A DNA stretch of 64,000 nucleotides from Chitinophagales bacterium (GCA_018401955.1 JAGYJT010000005.1:1-64000); one strand, 5' to 3'. Counted from the stretch's first letter, positions 1-10,331 are shown. Made by a program: numbers and translations. The notes: a model not told the origin generated them from the letters alone.

Positions 1-2
1 AC

Positions 3-590
3 CTTTTCGCGGAGCTTGAAGATATTAAAAACAAGTATCAACTGTTTGGCGAAAAGGCAGGCGTCAACATCTACCTAGGCGACGAGTCCCGCTTCGGGCT
101 GATGACCCGTGCCAAGAGGGTCATCACGCAGCGCGGTGTAAAGCCCCTGATACCCTACCAGCAAAAGTTCAAGAACCTTTGGCTCTTCGGGGGGTTCTCG
201 CCGATTGACGGCGACAGCTTCCTGCTTGAGATGCCCTTTTGCAACGGCGACGCCTTCCAGGCCTACCTCGACGAGTTCGCCGGGCACAGGCCGGGGGAGT
301 TCAAGATACTGGTACTGGACAACGGGACCTTCCACAAGGCAAGGAAGCTCAAGGTGCCACCGAACATCGCGCTGCTGATCGTGCCGCCCTTCTGCCCGGA
401 GCTTAACCCGGCGGAAAAGGTATGGCACTTCATCAAGAACAGGACGGCCATGGTCGCCCACAAAGACCTGAAGGCCCTGCAACGGCACCTGAGCTCGATC
501 ATAAAGAAAGAGCTGGGGACAAAGAGGGTGAAATCAATCTGCGGAAACCTGTTTTACAATAACGTATTCAATGCTTGTTTTAATGTCTAA
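3..590 (+). CDS. IS630-type transposase, 5' end outside window
   Basis: The reading frame is open from base 3, so the start lies before the window. It encodes the DDE catalytic half of an IS630/Tc1-like transposase, which cuts and joins IS ends at TA targets. Visible blocks are GDESRFGL (first catalytic Asp), VLDNGTFHKA (second Asp, near codon 100) and PPFCPELNPAEKVW (catalytic Glu), all in family order, so the part seen is intact. GC content and codon choice (many GGC, CTG, AAG) are clearly richer than in the following host genes, which fits recent acquisition. No terminal inverted repeat could be identified downstream; the next gene ends only 6 bases after this stop. Confidence 0.9.
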   Translation, partial: LFAELEDIKNKYQLFGEKAGVNIYLGDESRFGLMTRAKRVITQRGVKPLIPYQQKFKNLWLFGGFSPIDGDSFLLEMPFCNGDAFQAYLDEFAGHRPGEFKILVLDNGTFHKARKLKVPPNIALLIVPPFCPELNPAEKVWHFIKNRTAMVAHKDLKALQRHLSSIIKKELGTKRVKSICGNLFYNNVFNACFNV

Positions 591-596
591 ATGGTA

Positions 597-818
597 TTAC
601 TTCTCATTGGCACAGCCACAACCTTCAGAATTTCGCAGCTCGTCGTATGAGCCTAGGTCGTAGCCGTTGTTGCGGCAGCAGGTTTTGCAGTTGTCACTCC
701 GCTCTATCATGGAGCTGCCAGTTACATTGGCACATGCGGTGGTAAAATCATAATCCAGTTGCTTGTCGCAAGCAGCGAACGTAAAGATGGTAAGGGCAAT
801 AATGGCTAGTTGTTTCAT
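597..818 (-). CDS. Small cysteine-rich lipoprotein, unknown function
   Basis: A 73-residue protein. The N-terminus is a type II signal peptide ending in the lipobox FAAC (Cys17), so it is predicted to be lipid-anchored. The mature part has six further cysteines, including a CKTCC cluster and a CGC near the end, which suggests disulfides or metal binding. I do not recognise the family. It is transcribed away from the terminator at 837-884, so it probably has its own promoter and is not read through from the large gene upstream. Confidence 0.6.
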   Translation of the reverse strand: MKQLAIIALTIFTFAACDKQLDYDFTTACANVTGSSMIERSDNCKTCCRNNGYDLGSYDELRNSEGCGCANEK

Positions 819-836
819 TTTGTTTGACTTTTAGTT

Positions 837-884
837 AAAAAAATAGCCGACAACATCCATAGTTGCCCATGATTGTTGTCGGCT
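837..884 (-). terminator. Rho-independent terminator after the SBBP/Ig protein
   Basis: An 11-bp perfect inverted repeat (AGCCGACAACA at 845-855 and TGTTGTCGGCT at 874-884) is followed on the minus strand by ATTTTTTT. It lies 13 bases past the stop of the minus-strand gene ending at 898. Confidence 0.85.
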
Positions 885-897
885 CGCCCTGTATAGT

Positions 898-3800
898 TTA
901 GTATTTTATTAGCTTAAAACTGGCGGATTGCCCCTTGTCATCCGTTAGGATAACGAAATAGGCGGCAGATGCCAGATTCGAAACGTCCAATACTTGGCCG
1001 TTTGTTTGTACGTATTGCTCGACCATCACTGTTTTGCCGTATATATCCATTACCACTAGGCCGATTTTGTTGAATGTGTTCCCAAAGTTAATGGTCACGA
1101 CATTTTCAGTAGGGTTAGGGAAAATTTGTACTTGGCTGAATGCTTCAGAAATCCTGTTGATACCGATGGCTAAAACCACAATACTAGTAGTTGAGGCATC
1201 CGTGCAGCCATCGGCACTTACAGTTGTGAGCGTAACCGTATAAGTACCCTCTGCGGCATACGTATGGGTCGGATTTTCCAAACCCGAATCGTTACCGTCA
1301 CCAAAATCCCAACTATACGAAGTTAAACCATTAGCATTGGGCGTAAAGGAAACTTCCAGTCCCTGGTCGTTGAAAGTAAAAGTTGCATCAGGCAGTGGAT
1401 TAACCGTAACCGTTACGGTATCTGCCAAGCTCTCGCATGAGTTAACCGATTGGGTGGCGTAGTAAGTATGTGTACCTACCGTAGTTGTCGGCGAAAACGA
1501 AGTACCCGTGCCCGCTACACTGGTTAAATTGGCATCGTTGTACCAGATAATGTCGGTTCCCACAGCTTCCAGGTCGGCAATGTTGTCTCCGCTACAATAG
1601 GTAGCGTTTGCGGTAATGCTTGGTGATGCAGGGGCAGGGTTTACGTAGATTACAACCGTATCTGTATCGGCACAACCATTGGTTGATACAGTTACGATAT
1701 AACTAGTGCTTACCATAGGCGTGGCTAACGGGCTGGCAACATCTGTTTGACTCAAACCCGCAGCCGGAGACCATGAGTAATTAGTTCCCCCCGAGGCGTT
1801 GAGCAAAATAGAAGTGTTTTGACAAATGCTATCATCCAGGCCGGCGTTGGCTGTTGGGTATGCCGTCATAGTAACGCTTACGCTAGCCGCAGGGCCTTCG
1901 CAGCCATTCACGGTTTCGGCTACATAAAAGGTTTCCGTTCCTAAGTTGCCGCTTGGCAGGTAAGAAGTGCCTGTGCCCACTTGGTTGCTTAGGGCAGCAT
2001 TGCTATACCAAGCCAAGTTGCTGCCGGTGCCAGTTGCGGTAAGGTTTGCAACAACATCGCCAACGCAATATTGCACGTTAGGGCCTACGGTTGGGGCCGC
2101 CGGCAAAGGAATAACATCAACGGTTACATCGGCGGTATTCTCGCATCCGTTGGCACCAGTAACAGTAAGGGTATAAGTTATGGTAGCGGCAGGGGTAGCA
2201 ACTGGGCCAGCTATATTGGTTTGGCTGAGCCCAGTAGTTGGCAACCAGCTAAAGGATACCCCAGAGCCCGAACCATCCAACGTAGTAGATGCGCCCTGGC
2301 AGATGGGGGATGCCGGCATTACATTTGCAAATGGAAGCTGCAATACAGTAATTTCCACTATATCGGTAGCGGTACAACCGTTAGCATCGGTTACCGTTAG
2401 GGTGTAGGTAGTATTGGCAATAGGGGTTGCGGTTGGGTTCGCAATGTTTGCTTGGCTTAAACTTGCAGCAGGCGACCATAAGTACGAAATACCTCCAGAG
2501 CCGTTTAAAGTGATGGAGCCAAGCTCGCATACGTCGTCATCGTTTCCTGCATTGGCTATGGGCAAGGGCCGTATGGTTACGGTTACAGTAGCCGCTGGGC
2601 TTACGCAGTTGCCATTGGTTTCGGTTACATAATACGTTTGCGTACCAATACTGCTAGATGGCATAAGCGTGCTGCCCGAACCCACTTGAGTACTCAGTGC
2701 TGCATTACTGTACCAAGTAATCGTACCACCTGCTCCGGTTGCGGTAAGGTTGGCAATGGCATCGCCGGCACAGTACTGCGCATTGGGGCTTAGGGTTGGT
2801 GCCAAAGGCGCGGGTATTACGGTTATGGTAGCATTGTCGCTATGCTGGCAGCCATTGGCATCGGTTACGGTTAGGGTATAGGTTGTAGTAGCATTGGGGG
2901 TTGCCAATGGCATGGCTATGTTGCTTTGGTTTAAGCTAGCCGCAGGCGACCAGCTATAAGACACAATAGCCGCCGTGCCGCTACCAGAACCCAGCAACAG
3001 TGCCGATTCGCCTTGGCAAATGGTAGTGTCTCGCCCGGCGTTGGCTATGGGTAGCGCCAGTATGGTTACCACTACGGTATCAATATCCGTAACCCCTTGC
3101 ACATTGCTGGCAACCACAATATAAGTGGTGCTTTGCGTAGGGGTGGCCACTGGGTGGGCAGCTGTTGCATCATTCAAGCCAGTGGCAGGGCTCCATAAAT
3201 AGGTAAAAGGGGCATCACTGCCATAAGCAGTGGGGCTGCCACCTAGTACGGTGCTCTCCCCTAGACAAATGGAGGTATCCGCACCCGCATCAGCAGTAAT
3301 GGTGCCAAACTGGGCAATAAACCCTTCGTTACTTACACTCGCCGGGGTAACTTGGTGGGTGCCAGCGGTGACGATACCATTATTGGAGTTTGTGGCACCT
3401 ACTAAATAAATCCTACCGAATACATCCACTGTAGCACCATAGCTGTTTTCTGTTCCAGTGCCCCCAAAATAGGTACCCCATTCCCGGCTTCCGTTGCTGG
3501 TTTTTATCTGGGCAAGAAAGGCATCCCGATTACCAACAAGTATTTCTTGATGTGCGCCCACTGTAGCTATGCCATTTGTGGAACTAGTTCTGCCAGCCAA
3601 ATAAACCACCTTGCCTATATTATCTGTAGCTATGGCCACATGTGGTGTCCCCGTTCCATCTCTTTCACTTTCAGTTCCCCCATAGTAGGTGCCCCATTGC
3701 CGTACACCGCTAGGATTAAACTTAACCAAAAAAGCATCATTATCCCCGCCACCGTAGGTAGGCTGATGGGCACTTGGCGTTGCAATTGCATTGTTAGCAC

Positions 3801-5454
3801 TGGTAATACCACCCAGATATACATTATTAAAAGTATCTGTAGCTACTGACCAGCCGACCGTGCTGCCAGCAGTGCCGCCATAGTAAGTGCCCCATTGGCG
3901 AACCCCATTGGTATTAAACTTAACTAAGAAGGCATCCCTATTGGTATTACTGGATGCCCGGGTAGGCTGGTGCGCGCCCGGCGTAGCAATGCCTGTGGAA
4001 TTAATAGTACTGCCCGTAAGGTAAATGTTGTTATCAGAGTCGGTAGCTAATGCATATCCCTCATCGCCATTGGGTATAGAGGTGGTTCCACCATAGTATG
4101 TGCCCCATTGGCGCGTGCCGCTGCTATTAAATTTTACCACAAATGCATTTCGAGTATTAGAAGCTGATAAGTGCGCCCCAGGCGTACCAATACCAGATGT
4201 AGACTGGGACCATCCGGCCAAAAAGACGTTGTTGTTATCGTCGGTGGCCACGGCGTATCCGTAATCAGTGTTTGTACCACCGTAGTAGGTTGCCCATTGG
4301 CGCACACCATTGGTATTGAATTTGGCCAAAAAAGCATCCCTGCCGCCACCAATGCTTGCTTGGTGAGCACCTGTGGTGCCCAACCCGCTCGCTTGCGTGT
4401 TCCCGCCTATGTAAACCATACCGGCGTTGTCCAACGCTATCCCTTCTCCAGAGGTAGCACCCGATGCATCACCATAATAGGTTCCCCACACTCGGGTACC
4501 CGAAGAAGTGAATTTCGCTAAAAAGGCACTGCTTGCTGCTGGGTAAGTTTCTTGGTGTGCCCCCGAAGTGGCAATGCCACCCACACTAGAACTTTCACCG
4601 GTAACGAATATCATACCAGTGGCATCGGTAACTACGGAATATATGTTTTCGCTACTGGTACCGCCATAGTAGGTGCCCCAGTGCCTTACGGGCGCGGGGT
4701 CAATAACCAAGGCATAGGCCGATAGCATGGTGTTGGTTTCCGCTAATACAAAGCCAAAAGTGTTTTCCCCTATTTGCGCATACTGGGCGTTTATTGGGTG
4801 CTTACCATTTGGGGTTTCGTACCAGCTTGCCGGTATCACCTCTTCCATTATACCTTGTTTTAATGCAAACTGCAATTTACCGTCGGTTAAGCAAATGTTT
4901 GCGCCTTGGTAGTGCATTTTAATGTCGGCTGGGTTGCCACCGGGGTGTATTACAAAGTTGTACTCGAAAGGCTTTTCGGTATTGTTGGTCATGTAAAACT
5001 CCACATCAATGTTGTTGTACACATTGGCATACACTACCTTTTGGTAATGGTGTATGTGGGTAACGCCCGCCTCGGGCAAGTGGGAGCCATAGTAATTGCT
5101 ATACTCGGTTGATTTGCCTGTTGGGAGCATGGTGATGTCACCATTGGCACCCAAAAAGCTCACATCCACACGATGAAATTCCCGATTGGTTAGGCTATCT
5201 GAATTGGATACATCCAAGTAAGTGTCGTAAGAAAAGCCTCCCTCCCTTAGCTGGATGTTAATGCCGGATGTACTTAGCAGGTATTTTACCTCGCTGTTGG
5301 GCTCTTGGTGTTGATTTACCAGTTGCCCTTTGTTCTCCACAAATCCTGTGGGGCTGCTTTGTAATTGCGACGAGCCCTTAGGGCCTGAAGCCTGAGCCAC
5401 CCTGGGCATAATTAGGGCTAAGGCGAATAAGATGGTTAGATAATAACGAGTCAT
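898..5454 (-). CDS. T9SS-secreted SBBP beta-propeller / Ig-like repeat protein
   Basis: A 1518-residue extracellular protein. A signal peptide (about 1-22) is followed by a conserved N-terminal region typical of SBBP proteins (DUF7948-like, to about 250). Next come seven repeats of about 65 residues, each with a WGTYYGG block and an AFLVKFN block, consistent with a seven-bladed propeller (about 255-720). Then follow several Ig/PKD-like repeats with YLWSPA and TTYTLTVTDANGC signatures (about 725-1330), one PKD domain with SWDFGDG (about 1350-1430), and a T9SS type A tail (FPNPTENVVTINF to the end). The likely role is adhesion or surface display; no catalytic domain is seen. The next minus-strand gene upstream ends 27 bases away, so the two may be cotranscribed. 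Confidence 0.85.
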   Translation of the reverse strand: MTRYYLTILFALALIMPRVAQASGPKGSSQLQSSPTGFVENKGQLVNQHQEPNSEVKYLLSTSGINIQLREGGFSYDTYLDVSNSDSLTNREFHRVDVSFLGANGDITMLPTGKSTEYSNYYGSHLPEAGVTHIHHYQKVVYANVYNNIDVEFYMTNNTEKPFEYNFVIHPGGNPADIKMHYQGANICLTDGKLQFALKQGIMEEVIPASWYETPNGKHPINAQYAQIGENTFGFVLAETNTMLSAYALVIDPAPVRHWGTYYGGTSSENIYSVVTDATGMIFVTGESSSVGGIATSGAHQETYPAASSAFLAKFTSSGTRVWGTYYGDASGATSGEGIALDNAGMVYIGGNTQASGLGTTGAHQASIGGGRDAFLAKFNTNGVRQWATYYGGTNTDYGYAVATDDNNNVFLAGWSQSTSGIGTPGAHLSASNTRNAFVVKFNSSGTRQWGTYYGGTTSIPNGDEGYALATDSDNNIYLTGSTINSTGIATPGAHQPTRASSNTNRDAFLVKFNTNGVRQWGTYYGGTAGSTVGWSVATDTFNNVYLGGITSANNAIATPSAHQPTYGGGDNDAFLVKFNPSGVRQWGTYYGGTESERDGTGTPHVAIATDNIGKVVYLAGRTSSTNGIATVGAHQEILVGNRDAFLAQIKTSNGSREWGTYFGGTGTENSYGATVDVFGRIYLVGATNSNNGIVTAGTHQVTPASVSNEGFIAQFGTITADAGADTSICLGESTVLGGSPTAYGSDAPFTYLWSPATGLNDATAAHPVATPTQSTTYIVVASNVQGVTDIDTVVVTILALPIANAGRDTTICQGESALLLGSGSGTAAIVSYSWSPAASLNQSNIAMPLATPNATTTYTLTVTDANGCQHSDNATITVIPAPLAPTLSPNAQYCAGDAIANLTATGAGGTITWYSNAALSTQVGSGSTLMPSSSIGTQTYYVTETNGNCVSPAATVTVTIRPLPIANAGNDDDVCELGSITLNGSGGISYLWSPAASLSQANIANPTATPIANTTYTLTVTDANGCTATDIVEITVLQLPFANVMPASPICQGASTTLDGSGSGVSFSWLPTTGLSQTNIAGPVATPAATITYTLTVTGANGCENTADVTVDVIPLPAAPTVGPNVQYCVGDVVANLTATGTGSNLAWYSNAALSNQVGTGTSYLPSGNLGTETFYVAETVNGCEGPAASVSVTMTAYPTANAGLDDSICQNTSILLNASGGTNYSWSPAAGLSQTDVASPLATPMVSTSYIVTVSTNGCADTDTVVIYVNPAPASPSITANATYCSGDNIADLEAVGTDIIWYNDANLTSVAGTGTSFSPTTTVGTHTYYATQSVNSCESLADTVTVTVNPLPDATFTFNDQGLEVSFTPNANGLTSYSWDFGDGNDSGLENPTHTYAAEGTYTVTLTTVSADGCTDASTTSIVVLAIGINRISEAFSQVQIFPNPTENVVTINFGNTFNKIGLVVMDIYGKTVMVEQYVQTNGQVLDVSNLASAAYFVILTDDKGQSASFKLIKY

Positions 5455-5481
5455 ATAAGAGTTGCTAGTGGATGATTATAA

Positions 5482-6786
5482 TTAGTTGGTAATGAATATC
5501 TTGCCCGATTCGGCATTGCTACCGGTTTGCAATTGGTAGATATACAGGCCCTTGGGTAGCTCGTTGGAATCAAAAGTTACTTGATGGGTGCCGGGCTGTA
5601 TGGTTTCGTTTAGCAGCGATGCCACTTGCTTGCCTTGCAAATTGAATAATTGCAGGGTTACAGGCTGGCTTTGGTTGAGGGTAAACTCTATGGTTGCCGT
5701 AGCGTTGGTAGGGTTGGGGTAAGCCTTTACTACGACACGCTCACTTACGATGTTGTCTGTTGATACTATCCCAACACCATTGTAGTGCCATATATTGCCC
5801 CGTCCTCCAACACTCCAGCCCTTGTTGGCATTTATAAAGAGTATGTCGTGAAAGCTAAAATCAGTATTATCGAGTATACTGCCGAGCACAGTGGTATCGG
5901 TTACCCAAGTCACTCCACCATCAGTAGTATGCTCAATCCTGCTGCCTTTGACGGCATAAGCCGTGGTACTGTTAAAGAAATGGACACCAGTATGAAACGG
6001 GGCCGACAAATTATTTACAATAGTATCCCAAGTATTTCCGGAATCGCTGGTTTTCAAGCCAATAATCTTTCCGTTTGAGTTACCGATTATCCATCCATTA
6101 TCTGCATCGGTAAAGTATACGTTTTTCAATCCAGTGGATACACTCCTAAGCCCCGTATTTATTACCGACCAGGTATCTCCATTATCTTCGCTTCTAAGCA
6201 ATCGGTGATCACCTCCGGTAATCCAGGCCATTCCGCCACCTGCAAAATGTATATTAGTGAAGGACCTTGCGCTCCCTTGAACTTGATTGGACCAAGTGTT
6301 TCCTCCATCGGTAGTTCTAAAAACTATCCCATTATCGCCATTACCACTGCCTCTGGAGCCCACTGCCCAGCCGTTGCTGGCATCGGTGAAGTATACATCA
6401 CTAAACGAGTTATAGTTTCCAAAGGGTTCCGGGCCCGTAGTTTGTGCGTTCCAAGTAGCACCCCCATTGCTGGTGTGCAATATTGTTCCAGTATCGCCCA
6501 CGGCCCAACCAGTAGAACTGCTTACAAAATATACGGCCCTAAAATTATCGTTAGTGCCCGATGTTTGCTCGGCCCAAGTTGTGCCACCATTGTTGGTGTG
6601 TAATATTTTGCCGCTAGCGCCCACTGCCCATCCGGTGGACTCATCCACAAAAAACACCCCATATAAATTGGAGCTGAGTCCGCTGGATTGTTTTACCCAC
6701 TGGTTGTGCTGGGCTGCGATAGGTAAGCTAAAGCTAAATGTAAAAAGTACAATTAAGCAACATAATTGGGTAGTGTAGTTCTTCAT
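5482..6786 (-). CDS. T9SS-secreted Ycf48/BNR-like propeller protein
   Basis: The ATG at 6786 is chosen over an in-frame start 11 codons earlier because it opens directly into a signal peptide (MKNYTTQLCC to LPIAAQ). The 434-residue protein has about six repeats with GWAVG and HTxNGGxTW blocks, the pattern of the Ycf48/HCF136 beta-propeller family and of BNR-type secreted proteins. It ends in a T9SS type A sorting domain (AYPNPTNATATIEF onward, last ~75 residues). It is predicted to be exported across the outer membrane; no enzymatic role can be assigned. It is probably cotranscribed with the SBBP protein downstream. Confidence 0.82.
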   Translation of the reverse strand: MKNYTTQLCCLIVLFTFSFSLPIAAQHNQWVKQSSGLSSNLYGVFFVDESTGWAVGASGKILHTNNGGTTWAEQTSGTNDNFRAVYFVSSSTGWAVGDTGTILHTSNGGATWNAQTTGPEPFGNYNSFSDVYFTDASNGWAVGSRGSGNGDNGIVFRTTDGGNTWSNQVQGSARSFTNIHFAGGGMAWITGGDHRLLRSEDNGDTWSVINTGLRSVSTGLKNVYFTDADNGWIIGNSNGKIIGLKTSDSGNTWDTIVNNLSAPFHTGVHFFNSTTAYAVKGSRIEHTTDGGVTWVTDTTVLGSILDNTDFSFHDILFINANKGWSVGGRGNIWHYNGVGIVSTDNIVSERVVVKAYPNPTNATATIEFTLNQSQPVTLQLFNLQGKQVASLLNETIQPGTHQVTFDSNELPKGLYIYQLQTGSNAESGKIFITN

Positions 6787-6932
6787 TTGCGTGTCGTTGA
6801 TTAAATTATTCAAAGACAAACTTACTACAAGCTATTGCATCTAATTTAGTTAATGTACGAAGGGCGGGTATGGATGTATAAACGGTAGGGCAATACCAAT
6901 AAACGGTAAGTGCACAATGTATTTACAATGGG

Positions 6933-9080
6933 CTAAAACTCCTGTTTCGAGGGTAGAGCAATATCTACCCGCAGGCCCGTTTCCAAATCAGTAAACACTA
7001 TGCAATCTTCTATTTTGCAATGCTTATTGATAATTTGGATGCGCTCTTTGGTCAATTTTATTCCGAGCGACTCTTCTTTAACTATACTGTTTTCCTTCAG
7101 TTTTTTCGATTCAAGGCGGCCAATGCCGTTATCTTCAATAGTGCAACGCAAAGTGTTGTTTTGCATAGTTATGGCAATGGTAATATGGCCCGTACTCGCT
7201 TTGGGCGCTACGCCGTGCCAAATAGCGTTTTCAACAAAAGGTTGTATTATCATCGGGTGCACCAAGGTGTTTTCCATATCAATGGCTTCATCCACGTACA
7301 CACTATAACTGAACTTATCATTTAAATTGGCCTTTTCCAGGTCAATATAATTCCTCAGGGTAGCTATTTCGCTTTCCAGGCTTACTTCCTCGGTAAGCGA
7401 GTTGTTGAGCGTAGTGCGCATCAACTGCGAAAATTTCACCAGGTATTCACCGGCCTTTTCGTTGTTATTCTTAAAAATGTAGTTGTGAACGGAGTTAAGG
7501 GCATTGAAGATGAAATGGGGTTTCATTTGTGATCTTAATACCTTTAGCTCCATTACGGTTGTTTGGTGTCTGTGCTCTAGCTGTTTTTTATAGAAAACAA
7601 AAGATGCTATACCCCCGCCCAAGAGTAGCAAAACGCCGAACCCCATAACTATGGCGGTCCTAATTTCCTTTTGTCTTTTTAGTTCATTATCCTTTAATTC
7701 ATTTGCAAGTGCTGTAATTTCCAGATTGTCTTTTTGTATTTGTATTTCCAATTGATTGCGAGACAATTCTTCTTTTTGCAATTCCAAGTTCACCAGATTT
7801 AGCTCCTTGACTTTATTCAACATTTCTATTTCTTGCTGGTTTTGCATCGTTTTTATTTGTTCCGCCGCTATTTCGGCCTTTTTCGTTGCCAGCTCAAGGT
7901 ATTGTATCTCGTTTTGTTTCGACAGCAGTTGTATCTCGGTGTTTTTCTTTTCGGCTTCATAGCTCACCCTCAACTCCGCAATTTTTTCGATGTTGGTCTC
8001 ATTCAACATACTATCTTTATACTGTACGTATAACTTATAACTAGCCAAAGCACCTACATAATCACCAGCATCACCTGCAATTGTAGACAGTCCTTCATAA
8101 AATCCAGCTATCAATGGCTTGCTGTTTAAGTTATTTGCCACTGCAAGGCCATGCATTAAGTATTCTTTGGCATTTTCCAACTGGTTTAGCTTGGCATAGG
8201 TTAACCCGATGTTTTTATAAGAGTTGGCTATGCCCGTTTGGTCGCCAACTTCCTCTTTCAGTTTTAATGATAACAGGTGGGTTTGCAGGGCTTCATCGTA
8301 CTTCTCTTGGGCCATGTACACCAAGCCAATGTTGTTGTAGTTGTCGGCCAATAGGTTGTTGTTGCCCACTTGCTCGTTCATATCTACCGCAAGCAAGTAA
8401 TTACTAAGGGCCTCGGCATACTTTTCTTGTGCTAGGTACACGTTGCCAATATTGATGGATAGAATCATTACCCCGCTTTTGGCGCCCATTTGCTGACACA
8501 TTTTAAGCGCGGCTTCATAATGCAGTATGGTTGCATCCAAATCGTTGAGGTAATAATACACATTGCCGGTGTTATTGTGCGAGGTGGCCAAACCTTCAAT
8601 ATCATTTATCTCTTCTGAGAGCTTAAGGGCGGTCAAGTGGCTTTGCAGGGCCTCTTCGTAGTTACCCTGCATTCTATATACCGTACCTATGTTGTTGAAC
8701 GAGGCAGCAATGTCTTTTTTATCACCCCTTTTTTGGGCTATCTCCAAGCCTTTAAGTTGGTACTCAATGGTTTTAGGGTAATTACTCATCCGCAAGTAGA
8801 CTATCGACATGGTGTTGTACGCCACCCCCATGGCTTTATCATTACCCAAGATATTGGCCAATTCCAGTGCTTGTCCGGCATAATCTAAGGCACTTTGATA
8901 TTGGGCTATGGCCTGCAAATCTTTGGCAATTTCGTTTAGGGTTTTTAGCTGGTCTTGGGCGTTGGTGAGCGAGGCAAAATTGTTTTTTAAGCTATCAATC
9001 GCAGCCGTTTGGCCTTTTGACCCAAATCCCTGAAGTAGAATAAACAGCACGATTACGAGCGTGCGTAAAATGGCTATCAT
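6933..9080 (-). CDS. TPR-containing LytS-type sensor histidine kinase
   Basis: A 715-residue membrane sensor. After a signal peptide/anchor it has about seven tetratricopeptide repeats (about 50-350), a long coiled coil (about 370-470), one transmembrane helix (VMGFGVLLLLGGGIASFVF, about 475-495), the His_kinase domain (PF06580 type) with the phospho-acceptor His in MKPHFIFNALNS (about 522), and a GHKL ATPase with N box ENAIWH and G box EDNGIG. The TPR region faces the periplasm, which suggests a protein or peptide signal. The response regulator gene lies immediately upstream and overlaps by 4 bases (ATGA), so the pair is translationally coupled. Confidence 0.92.
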   Translation of the reverse strand: MIAILRTLVIVLFILLQGFGSKGQTAAIDSLKNNFASLTNAQDQLKTLNEIAKDLQAIAQYQSALDYAGQALELANILGNDKAMGVAYNTMSIVYLRMSNYPKTIEYQLKGLEIAQKRGDKKDIAASFNNIGTVYRMQGNYEEALQSHLTALKLSEEINDIEGLATSHNNTGNVYYYLNDLDATILHYEAALKMCQQMGAKSGVMILSINIGNVYLAQEKYAEALSNYLLAVDMNEQVGNNNLLADNYNNIGLVYMAQEKYDEALQTHLLSLKLKEEVGDQTGIANSYKNIGLTYAKLNQLENAKEYLMHGLAVANNLNSKPLIAGFYEGLSTIAGDAGDYVGALASYKLYVQYKDSMLNETNIEKIAELRVSYEAEKKNTEIQLLSKQNEIQYLELATKKAEIAAEQIKTMQNQQEIEMLNKVKELNLVNLELQKEELSRNQLEIQIQKDNLEITALANELKDNELKRQKEIRTAIVMGFGVLLLLGGGIASFVFYKKQLEHRHQTTVMELKVLRSQMKPHFIFNALNSVHNYIFKNNNEKAGEYLVKFSQLMRTTLNNSLTEEVSLESEIATLRNYIDLEKANLNDKFSYSVYVDEAIDMENTLVHPMIIQPFVENAIWHGVAPKASTGHITIAITMQNNTLRCTIEDNGIGRLESKKLKENSIVKEESLGIKLTKERIQIINKHCKIEDCIVFTDLETGLRVDIALPSKQEF

Positions 9081-9817
9081 AACAAGTTAAGTTTAACAAG
9101 AAACAATTCCTTCTTTCTCCTAGCTACTTCAATTTGCTCGCCATCGCTCATTAATACGGTTCCGCCGTTAAGCTTCATAAAGCTGCCCACATGGTGCAGG
9201 TTAATAAGGTGCGACTTGTGCGCCCTAAAAAATCCATACTCTTCAAGCAGTTCATCATATCTCTTTATAGGTGACGATACCAACAGTTTGGCGCCCTTTG
9301 CTAAATAAAACTCACAGTAGTTGCCATCAGCTTTGCACCTAATTATATCTTCCAACAGTATAAAATGCGTCCCCTCAAAGGTCGTTAGCCCAATACGCTT
9401 TTTCTGGGCCAGTAGTTGCCCATGGTTTTGCATCAGCACATCCATTGGCTTGTTATTATTATGGTGTTTACCAATCTCTGCCTTACAAATAGAAGCACTT
9501 AAGTCTGCTTGGCTAAACGGTTTTAGCAAATAGTCTAACGCTGAAAATTTGATGGCCTTGAGCGCGTAATGTTGGTGAGAGGTGATAAAAACAGTATAGA
9601 AATCAATACTTTTCAGTTTGTTGAGCACATCAAAACCGGTATGCCCTTGCAGCTCGACATCCAAAAATACGATGTCGGGGCTGCACGATTCCAGAAGCTC
9701 TAAAGCTTGCTCCAACGATGTGGCCGTTCCTAAAATATGCACATGCTCAATAGCGGACAACATACTCCGCATTTTGCACACAAACTCATAATCGTCATCA
9801 ATTACTACTACATCCAT
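9077..9817 (-). CDS. LytTR-family response regulator
   Basis: A 246-residue cytoplasmic regulator. The receiver domain (about 1-120) has an acidic pocket near the start (VVIDDDYEF), the phospho-acceptor Asp in VFLDVELQG and the conserved Lys in LLKPF. A LytTR DNA-binding domain fills the C-terminal half, with the typical block RAHKSHLINLHHV. It is first in a two-gene operon with the TPR kinase. Two other LytTR regulators lie within this window, each coupled to its own kinase and close to genes for secreted proteins. Confidence 0.93.
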   Translation of the reverse strand: MDVVVIDDDYEFVCKMRSMLSAIEHVHILGTATSLEQALELLESCSPDIVFLDVELQGHTGFDVLNKLKSIDFYTVFITSHQHYALKAIKFSALDYLLKPFSQADLSASICKAEIGKHHNNNKPMDVLMQNHGQLLAQKKRIGLTTFEGTHFILLEDIIRCKADGNYCEFYLAKGAKLLVSSPIKRYDELLEEYGFFRAHKSHLINLHHVGSFMKLNGGTVLMSDGEQIEVARRKKELFLVKLNLL

Positions 9818-10169
9818 AAACCACAGCTATGAGGCAATATTACCAATATTATTATAAATTAATAATTATGTATGATTTAAATATGCTGCGAGCAACGCAG
9901 TGCTCATAAACCCTAATAAAGACCATCATTCTTACTTTTAATGCAGCCCAAAGCAAATATGGTATTGTTTACTTGAAGATAGGTAAAATAAACCAATTGT
10001 GGCAATAATGATACAACGTCGATAGTTAGTACAAGTAGATGTGGCTGTTGCACAACTCAAAATTTAGTTTGGCTAACTAGGTATAAAAATAGTATAGCAT
10101 ATATTATATTAATGGTGTGTAAGGCAAAAAAGATACACTGAAAAACTTTTCACCAGCGTCCAGCTCTAG

Positions 10170-10331
10170 GAATGCGTTCCGACCCACAACAAATATCGCC
10201 GCCTGATGGACATCCTCGACCTGGGCTTCGTGCATGGCGCAACCTCGCACCTTTACGTTAAGACCGGTCCGCCGTCACTGGACGTAGAAGTGTTCTTCAA
10301 GCTGATGCTGGTCTCCTACATGCTGATCTAG
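10170..10331 (+). pseudogene. Remnant of an IS1182/IS5-type transposase N-terminus
   Basis: The short open stretch reads HNKYRRLMDILDLGFVHG followed by TGPPSLDVEVFFKLMLVSYM and a stop. This matches the layout of the N-terminal DUF772-type domain of IS1182-like transposases (a VPxxNxYRRL block, then GRPSIDPxVFFKL). An in-frame stop precedes it at 10167-10169, there is no start codon, and the catalytic part is absent, so it is a dead fragment. It is GC-rich compared with the AT-rich sequence around it. Confidence 0.65.

Noticed and set aside
2071-2632. Plus-strand ORFs inside the large SBBP/Ig gene
   Set aside because: They are shadows of the repetitive minus-strand coding sequence.
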